From NCBI GenBank assembly GCA_035455185.1, contig DATIFQ010000302.1, positions 1-18,418 on the forward strand: 18,418 nucleotides of DNA, given 5' to 3'. The notes beneath the pieces are model-generated. The model did no database searches. It was not told the origin of the DNA and was given only the letters and a program-made list of their open reading frames with translations. The DNA comes from JAEHDI01 sp035455185 (GTDB lineage: Bacteria > Acidobacteriota > Terriglobia > Bryobacterales > Bryobacteraceae). Position numbers and translations under genes: made by a program. Shown here in pieces: positions 13,733-18,418 of this stretch. Every line of letters begins with the position of its first letter. The stretch's first letter is position 1.

Positions 13733-14758
13733 TTACAGCAGGCGGAAATTAACCTCGATGGTTGCCGCAACCGTGACGGGTTTTCCGTCCTTCGCACCGG
13801 GGCGGAACTTCCACTTCTTGACCGCCTCGATTGCCTTCTCATCCAAGCCAAGTCCAAGAGCCCGAAGGACTTTGACGTTCTGGCAGGTGCCGCGCTCGGT
13901 CACCTCACAGTAGAGCACAACGGTTCCCTGGAACTTCGCCTTGCGGGCTTCCTCGGAATACTCAGGCTCAACCTTAAAGACCAACGTCGGAGCGCTGACG
14001 CCGCCGCCTACCCGGAACACGCCCCCACCGAAGCCACCGCCCTCGCCGGGACCGTAACCCGGACCGCGTCCAGGGCCTACGCCGCCGCCCGAACCGGAAC
14101 CAATCCCGCCGCCGGAGCCAGGTCCGTTGGACGGGGGGCCGATTTTGCCGAGAGGGTCGCCGTACTGCGCCATGTTGACGTTGGGCAGATTAACATCCGG
14201 GGGCACCACGATCGTAGGCTCCATGATGAGCTTCGGATTTGGATTGTTGACCACGGCCATTGGGGGTGTGAACTGCCTCGGGGCGAGTTTCGGAAGGCGG
14301 CCTTTGCTGGCCGGTAAAGGCGAGCGGTCACCGCCACCGCCTCCACCGCCCATCGGCTGCGGTTTCGGGGTCTGTGGGATGTACGGCGCGATATCCGGCG
14401 CCACCAGGCTGATCGCGGTTTCCTTTACCTTATTCCGGATGGTGTCATTGGCCGCTAGTGAGAAGGCAAGAGTCACAACGGAGACATGAATCAAAACCGA
14501 GCCGATTCCGGCCCTGGCCTTATAGCCGCCGTAGAATCCCCAGATGTCCTTCACTGCGACCGGCTTGGAGGTCAACTTCAGCGGCGGCAGTTTCTCCGGA
14601 AAGATGAGATCTTTCAGGTTCCGAACAACTGAGACATACCACGGCGTTGCGGTTTCGAGAGGCAGCAAATGTTTCAGGTGGTCGTCCGCTGTTAAGACGG
14701 GCAAGCCATCCTGTGTATCGCCAACCCGGACTTCGTCGTTTTTTTCTTGCTCTGCCAT
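13733..14758 (-). CDS. Second TonB-family protein, with long cytoplasmic N-terminus and Gly-rich linker
   Basis: A TonB-like transducer of 341 residues from the chosen start (MAEQEKNDEV). Residues 1-83 are hydrophilic and probably cytoplasmic, containing DLIFPEKLPPLKLTSKPVAV at 50-69. One membrane helix lies at about 84-103. A Pro/Gly-rich periplasmic linker (104-255) has a Gly run at 137-143 and many G-S-G-G and G-P-G units. The TonB C-terminal domain (about 258-341) contains VEPEYSEEARKAKFQGTVVL, LGLGLDEKAIEAVKKWKFRP and EVNFRLL. Cysteines C284 and C292 flank a turn in that domain. A longer reading frame extends to GTG 14839, but its extra 27 residues look non-conserved. No exbB or exbD adjoins it; it could use those of the cluster on the other strand. 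Confidence 0.9.
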   Translation of the reverse strand: MAEQEKNDEVRVGDTQDGLPVLTADDHLKHLLPLETATPWYVSVVRNLKDLIFPEKLPPLKLTSKPVAVKDIWGFYGGYKARAGIGSVLIHVSVVTLAFSLAANDTIRNKVKETAISLVAPDIAPYIPQTPKPQPMGGGGGGGDRSPLPASKGRLPKLAPRQFTPPMAVVNNPNPKLIMEPTIVVPPDVNLPNVNMAQYGDPLGKIGPPSNGPGSGGGIGSGSGGGVGPGRGPGYGPGEGGGFGGGVFRVGGGVSAPTLVFKVEPEYSEEARKAKFQGTVVLYCEVTERGTCQNVKVLRALGLGLDEKAIEAVKKWKFRPGAKDGKPVTVAATIEVNFRLL

Positions 14759-14846
14759 GTCACTGCCAGCTCTCTTCCAGCCCCTCCCAGACAGAAGAGA
14801 AACGCTTCCACGCTCCCCTTTCATGGACGGAGCAGGCACCCATGTC

Positions 14847-14875
14847 GTTGCATAGAGCTCTCCCTTCCATGCAAC
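14847..14875 (-). promoter_or_regulatory. Inverted repeat in the leader of the second tonB-like gene
   Basis: GTTGCAT (14847-14853) and ATGCAAC (14869-14875) are perfect inverted copies separated by 15 bases that include the palindrome AGAGCTCT. The site lies just downstream of the -10 candidate at 14891-14896, so it could be an operator or a 5' leader hairpin. Confidence 0.4.
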
Positions 14876-14890
14876 ACTACCCTACGGAAA

Positions 14891-14896
14891 ATTGTA
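14891..14896 (-). promoter_or_regulatory. Candidate extended -10 box of the second tonB-like gene
   Basis: The minus strand reads TGCTACAAT, a TACAAT hexamer with the TGn extension. The -35 position is poor, as is common for extended -10 promoters. Transcription would begin near 14884, leaving a leader of about 126 bases before the ATG at 14758. Apart from this and the inverted repeat, nothing else is evident in 14759-14945. Confidence 0.45.
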
Positions 14897-14945
14897 GCAT
14901 ACACTAGCCGCAAGAGATCCACTCTCCACAAAACAATAGACGATT

Positions 14946-15122
14946 TTACAAGGCAGTTGGTTCCGAGGAGTTGCTGTCCGGCTCGAGGGGGCCCGAAGCC
15001 TCCAGATCCTGGATCATCCGCCGGATTTCGAGGAAACCCCGCCACCCGACGACCACAACCACAACCGCGTACCAGGCGACGCACCCCCAAGTGAGCAAAA
15101 ACCAGAATGGTCGTGACGGCAT
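14946..15122 (-). CDS. Small membrane protein, probable accessory protein of the SSS symporter
   Basis: A 58-residue ORF starting MPSRPFWFLLTWGCVAWYAV and ending in an acidic, Ser-rich tail (GPLEPDSNSSEPTAL). It has one long hydrophobic helix at about residues 6-30, including the unusual VVVVVVG run, followed by the amphipathic, partly basic segment FLEIRRMIQDLEA. A strong Shine-Dalgarno (GAGGAG) lies five bases before the ATG and overlaps the symporter stop (TGAGGAG), which argues for translation and coupling. Many SSS-family transporters are followed by a small membrane protein like this; I assign it by position and shape, not by a recognised motif. Confidence 0.75.
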   Translation of the reverse strand: MPSRPFWFLLTWGCVAWYAVVVVVVGWRGFLEIRRMIQDLEASGPLEPDSNSSEPTAL

Positions 15123-15131
15123 CGACGCTCC

Positions 15132-16577
15132 TCAGCCCGCCTTCCTTCTCCTGCCGGCCCACGAACCGGCGAGCATTCCGGCTGCTGCCAAACCAAAGGA
15201 GGCAAGTCCGGCCACCTCTACGTGCCTCGCCAGCCCTGACAGCAGGAAAGCTATCGGACTGACAGCCCCGCCGACAATGGCGGCGATCGCGCCGGTCTTG
15301 TTGGCGCCTTCCCAGTAGCAGCAGGCGACGAGCAGAACCGAGATGCTCGAGAGGTAGATGTTCGATGTGATTGCGAGATAATCCCACGCACGCCCAGGAA
15401 TCTCGTACCAGAGCCCGTACGCGAGCAGGAACAGCCCGATGCCGAGGATGATAACCCGGTTCACCAACAGCCCGCCTCTTTCGGAAAAGGGCCTTTTCTT
15501 CTTGAGTGGCCGGATCACGTCGTTGTAGAGAATACTGCCCCAGGAGAGCATGTAGCTCGAGTCAGTGGACATCTCAGCAGCCAGCATGGCGGCCACAACA
15601 AGTCCGAGCAGTCCGGCAGGCAGCAACCGTGTAAGGTAGGCCGGCATGGCATGAATCGGGCTGAGGGACTCGCCTCTTGCTCCCAGCATCGCCAGCGCCG
15701 CCATTCCCCAGTACGCCGGAATCAGATACCGGCCCACGAAGAAGATACTGGTCCGGGTGTACATCCGCTGCGCAGTCTGAGGGTCCTTGGCCGAGAGCAC
15801 CCGCTGGATATAGGTCTGCCACGTCAGCACGACCGCAAGCATGCTCAGCGCCTGCCAAAGTACGTAACCGGGCCCCATCCCGGGGCTGGTGAACGGATTG
15901 AACGCGCCATCGCCGCGCTCCGCGGCCACAACGGCGACGACCTTCTCCCACCCCGCATCCGCGGCGACAAGGATCGTTACCAGCACCACACCACCGCCGA
16001 GAACGAGGAATTGCAGGTAGTCCGTCACCAACACCGACAGCATCCCTCCGAGCACTGTGTACACGAGGACCATCAGTAGCAGGCCGGTCATCGTGAGCTC
16101 CAGGTAGCGCATCGGTATTCCGGTGACGATCGTCAGAAACTCGCCTCCCACCCGCAGGAAGATTCCCATGTTCAGAAGACCGCCAAGCACCATGACCAGC
16201 CCGGCAAGCAAGCGCACACGGGATCCGAAGCGGCGCTCGAGCAATTCCGGAATTGTGAGCGCGCCGGAAGCCCGCAGTGGTTTGATCACAAAGCCGGTCC
16301 AGCCGACGGCGGCGATAGCGATGGTAAGCAGTATCCCTGGGATGGCGCCGGCGAACCCGTTCTTGTAACCGAGCTCGGCCGTGTACATCGCGGTGACGAT
16401 GCCGAACTCCGTGGCCGCCAGCGAGGCGATGCCCAGCGATACATCCATCTCGCGGCCGGCGACGAGGAAATGTTCGACCTTGCCGACGTAGCGCCGCATC
16501 GCCAGCCCGGTGGCCATCGTTCCGGCGAGGTAGATCGCGATGATCGACCAGTCCAATAGTCCGAGGGCGCTCGTCAT
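15132..16577 (-). CDS. Sodium:solute symporter (SSS) family transporter
   Basis: An inner-membrane secondary transporter coupling sodium influx to uptake of a solute. From the ATG at 16577 it has 481 residues and about 12-13 hydrophobic helices. The first is LGLLDWSIIAIYLAGTMATG. SSS features: FLVAGREMDVSLGIASLAAT, which carries the A-G-R after TM2, the sodium-site region AAEMSTDSSYMLSWGSILYN, and the loop RPLKKKRPFSERG after it. An upstream in-frame ATG at 16772 would add 65 residues that lie over the divergent gene and look non-coding, so I reject it. A basic C-terminus (AGRRRKAG) is followed at once by the small membrane protein. Being divergent from a Gfo/Idh/MocA and DUF6807 pair, it may import a sugar or sugar acid; the substrate is not readable. 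Confidence 0.93.
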   Translation of the reverse strand: MTSALGLLDWSIIAIYLAGTMATGLAMRRYVGKVEHFLVAGREMDVSLGIASLAATEFGIVTAMYTAELGYKNGFAGAIPGILLTIAIAAVGWTGFVIKPLRASGALTIPELLERRFGSRVRLLAGLVMVLGGLLNMGIFLRVGGEFLTIVTGIPMRYLELTMTGLLLMVLVYTVLGGMLSVLVTDYLQFLVLGGGVVLVTILVAADAGWEKVVAVVAAERGDGAFNPFTSPGMGPGYVLWQALSMLAVVLTWQTYIQRVLSAKDPQTAQRMYTRTSIFFVGRYLIPAYWGMAALAMLGARGESLSPIHAMPAYLTRLLPAGLLGLVVAAMLAAEMSTDSSYMLSWGSILYNDVIRPLKKKRPFSERGGLLVNRVIILGIGLFLLAYGLWYEIPGRAWDYLAITSNIYLSSISVLLVACCYWEGANKTGAIAAIVGGAVSPIAFLLSGLARHVEVAGLASFGLAAAGMLAGSWAGRRRKAG

Positions 16578-16667
16578 TGGAGTTGTGTGGGTTTGCCCCC
16601 AGCCTGTCTCATAGAATCTCTCGAAACATCGCCTCGAAGTATGATAATGCGTACCGAGGAAAAGTAC
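16578..16667. promoter_or_regulatory. Divergent intergenic region, symporter / oxidoreductase
   Basis: Ninety bases separate the two start codons and must hold both promoters. The only AT-rich core is around 16641-16648 (ATGATAAT), which gives GATAAT on the plus strand and TATCAT on the minus strand as possible -10 boxes. No convincing -35 or operator dyad is visible. Confidence 0.3.
16656..16660 (+). promoter_or_regulatory. Ribosome binding site deciding the oxidoreductase start
   Basis: GAGGA lies seven bases before ATG 16668. It favours this start over the upstream in-frame GTG 16587, ATG 16641 and ATG 16647, and leaves the Tat signal close to the N-terminus. Confidence 0.7.
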
Positions 16668-17927
16668 ATGGTAGCCAGCAAACATCCAGTTTCCAGTTCT
16701 CATCCGAAACGCCGCGAGTTTCTGTTCGCCGCGGGCGCGTCGCCGCTCGCCGCGGGTGCTGTAGCCGTGCAAGGCAGTGCTCCGGCCGGTGGCGGAAAGC
16801 CCATCGGAGTCGGTTTGATCGGCTGCGGCGGCCGGGGTTCACACCTGATTCAGACCGCCCGCCAACTGAATGAAGTCGGCGTTCCGGCGGAAGTCGTTGC
16901 GGTGTGCGACATCTACCAGCCGAGGCTGGAGCGCCTTGCGACGCGTATGAAAGCAAAGGAATACAGCCGCTCCGCTGAACTCATTCGCGATCCGCGAGTG
17001 AACGCGGTCATCGTCGCCACGCCAGATCGGCTGCACGTCCACCATGCGCTCGAAGCCGTACGCGCCGGCAAAGATGTCTATTGTGAGAAGCCGCTCACGC
17101 ACTGGGCTCAGTTCGACAAACTTAAGGAACTGGTGCGCGAAGTGCGGGCGCGGAAAACGGTCTTCCAGGTCGGCGCGCAGTGGGTCTCCGACCCGATGTG
17201 GGCGCGCGCGGCTGAGCAGATCAGGGGCGGCGTCATCGGCAAAGTTGTCCATGCGCAGACCGGCTACTTCCGCCACGGCGACAGCGGCGAGCGCGGCATG
17301 CCGATTGACGACCCCAACGCGCAGGCGGGCCACGGGCTCGACTGGGAGGCCTTCCAGGCCGATGCGCCGCGCCGCGACTTCACCGTGTCGCGTTTCTTCC
17401 AGTGGCGCATGTACGCCGACTATTCCGGTGGTCCCGTGACGGATCTTTATCCGCACCCGCTGACCCGGCTACTGAAGGCTCTGGGAGTGGGGATGCCGAA
17501 GAAGGTCGTCGCCTTCGGCGGCAAGTTCTTCTACGATGGCGGCCGCGATGTTCCGGACACGTTCGACATGCTCATTGAGTACCCCCAGGGTATGACGGTG
17601 TCGCTACTCGGCACGATTGTGAATGACACCATGATCGAGACTGTCATCCGTGGCTCAGAGGGTACCGTGAAATTCTCGGGCGAGGCGCAACTGTCCGTGT
17701 CCCCGCAGCCCGGCGCTCCGGAACGCCGGCGCACGATCGCGACGGATCGCACCGGACTTGACCACATGCGCGATTTCATCGAGTGTGTCCGAACGCGCCA
17801 GCGACCCATGTGCGACATCGAGCTCGGCTACGCCGTGCAGACGGCGCTGATCATGGGGATGCGTTCGTACGTGGAAGGAAGAGTGGCGTCCTTCGACGCC
17901 GACAAAGAGGAGATCAGAATGTCATGA
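16668..17927 (+). CDS. Tat-exported Gfo/Idh/MocA family oxidoreductase
   Basis: An NAD(P)-dependent oxidoreductase of the glucose-fructose oxidoreductase / inositol dehydrogenase family, acting on sugars or cyclitols. The 419 residues start with a Tat signal (KRREFLFAAGASPLAAGAVAV at about 14-34), so it is probably exported folded with its cofactor. The Rossmann motif GLIGCGGRG is at 49-57, the acidic CDIYQPR loop at 80-86, VATPDRLHVHHALEAVRAGK at 116-135 and the hallmark EKP at 140-142, followed by the C-terminal alpha/beta substrate domain. Such Tat-signal forms are typical of Acidobacteriota, Planctomycetota and related groups. It overlaps the next gene by ATGA and is divergent from an SSS symporter. 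Substrate unknown. Confidence 0.93.
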   Translation: MVASKHPVSSSHPKRREFLFAAGASPLAAGAVAVQGSAPAGGGKPIGVGLIGCGGRGSHLIQTARQLNEVGVPAEVVAVCDIYQPRLERLATRMKAKEYSRSAELIRDPRVNAVIVATPDRLHVHHALEAVRAGKDVYCEKPLTHWAQFDKLKELVREVRARKTVFQVGAQWVSDPMWARAAEQIRGGVIGKVVHAQTGYFRHGDSGERGMPIDDPNAQAGHGLDWEAFQADAPRRDFTVSRFFQWRMYADYSGGPVTDLYPHPLTRLLKALGVGMPKKVVAFGGKFFYDGGRDVPDTFDMLIEYPQGMTVSLLGTIVNDTMIETVIRGSEGTVKFSGEAQLSVSPQPGAPERRRTIATDRTGLDHMRDFIECVRTRQRPMCDIELGYAVQTALIMGMRSYVEGRVASFDADKEEIRMS

Positions 17928-18418
17928 TTACCCGCCGCACTTTTCTCGTCGGGGGAGCTTTGTTCCCCCTCACGAATGCCGCCGTCCGCAGTGACCACGT
18001 CAAGGGTGAGAAAGTCTCATTCCACCAGGACGCTCGGCTTCTTTTCGAGTACCGATATTCCGCAGAAGCCCCAAAGACCTATGTTCACCCGTTCTGCGCG
18101 CCAGACGGGAACGTCACCCTCGACAGCCCGGCGGACCACGTACATCATCGCGGGGTGATGCTGGCCTGGAGCGATGTCAACGGCTTCGACTTTTGGGGAG
18201 AGCAGAATCCGGGCAAGCACGGCCGGATCGTCCACCGGCGGTTCGCGGGACTTCGCAAGGACAGGCTTGTCTCACTCGAAGACTGGGTAGCCGAAGGCAA
18301 AACGCTCCTCACCGAGCGGCGCACCATTGCCGTGCCCATCTCTTCCAAAGATGCAGTGTGGCTCGACTGGACGAGCGAGCTCAGCGCCGTTTCCGGACCG
18401 GTCCAGCTCTCGGCGGCG
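17924..18418 (+). CDS. DUF6807 (PmoA-like) family protein with Tat-like signal, 3' end cut by window edge
   Basis: The first 165 residues of a protein that runs off the right edge. The start, MITRRTFLVGGALFPLTNAA, has the twin arginine (RRTFL) and a short hydrophobic stretch, so export by Tat is likely. The body shows landmarks of the DUF6807 family (often labelled 'PmoA family' or 'methane oxygenase PmoA' by automatic annotation, although it is not particulate methane monooxygenase): YVHPFCAPDGNVTLDSPADH (residues 53-72), HHRGVMLAW at 74-82 and FDFWGEQ at 88-94. The ATG overlaps the oxidoreductase stop, and GAGGAG lies eleven bases upstream, so it is translationally coupled. The pairing with a Gfo/Idh/MocA enzyme is recurrent in these phyla and suggests a role in carbohydrate breakdown, not methane oxidation. 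Confidence 0.85.
   Translation, partial: MITRRTFLVGGALFPLTNAAVRSDHVKGEKVSFHQDARLLFEYRYSAEAPKTYVHPFCAPDGNVTLDSPADHVHHRGVMLAWSDVNGFDFWGEQNPGKHGRIVHRRFAGLRKDRLVSLEDWVAEGKTLLTERRTIAVPISSKDAVWLDWTSELSAVSGPVQLSAA

Noticed and set aside
14759..14839. Upstream GTG start for the second tonB-like gene
   Set aside because: Adds 27 residues of low-complexity sequence; MAEQ at 14758 gives a conventional hydrophilic N-terminus. Not excluded, since the region downstream of the -10 would allow it.
16578..16772. N-terminal extension of the SSS symporter to 16772
   Set aside because: The extra 65 residues are Arg/His-rich, overlap the divergent oxidoreductase start, and are not like an SSS N-terminus.
17924..18418. 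Particulate methane monooxygenase subunit suggested by the 'PmoA family' label
   Set aside because: The protein has a Tat signal, no membrane helices in the visible part, and DUF6807 landmarks; the label is a naming accident.

Overview
The window looks like chromosomal DNA from a GC-rich, diderm, environmental bacterium, most likely Acidobacteriota (Bryobacterales / Solibacter-like). This taxon is an inference. It rests on the block yajC-secD-secF-tonB-exbB-exbD-exbD-TPR lipoprotein, on a second TonB with a long cytoplasmic N-terminus, and on a Tat-exported Gfo/Idh/MocA oxidoreductase next to a DUF6807 (PmoA-like) protein and an SSS symporter. No mobile element, phage gene, CRISPR array, rRNA or tRNA was seen. 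Genes are tightly packed and no gap exceeds 300 bases. Layout, left to right. (1) 1-3011, minus strand: a secreted ThuA-domain protein, then cysS, then a trans-sulfuration PLP enzyme that runs off the left edge. It uses a TTG start one base after the cysS stop. (2) 3061-11046, plus strand: tgt, then yajC-secD-secF (Sec accessory complex), then tonB-exbB-exbD-exbD and a TPR lipoprotein. Sec export and TonB-type outer-membrane energisation, both driven by the proton motive force, therefore lie back to back. (3) 11130-13723, plus strand: a long RelA/SpoT homologue with its own consensus -10 box, translationally coupled to a small DUF971 protein. (4) 14946-16577 and 13733-14758, minus strand: an SSS-family symporter, a 58-codon membrane protein immediately after it, then a second TonB-like protein. 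(5) 16668-18418, plus strand: Tat-signal Gfo/Idh/MocA oxidoreductase overlapping (ATGA) a Tat-signal DUF6807 protein that runs off the right edge. This pair is divergent from the symporter and probably handles a sugar-like substrate with it. No wholly novel system is evident. The most unusual points are a ComEA-like helix-hairpin-helix segment inserted in the periplasmic domain of SecF, the unlisted small protein behind the symporter, a nearly leaderless TTG-started tgt, GC hairpins that hold the stop codons of both exbD genes in their loops, and a hairpin predicted at the very 5' end of the rel mRNA.
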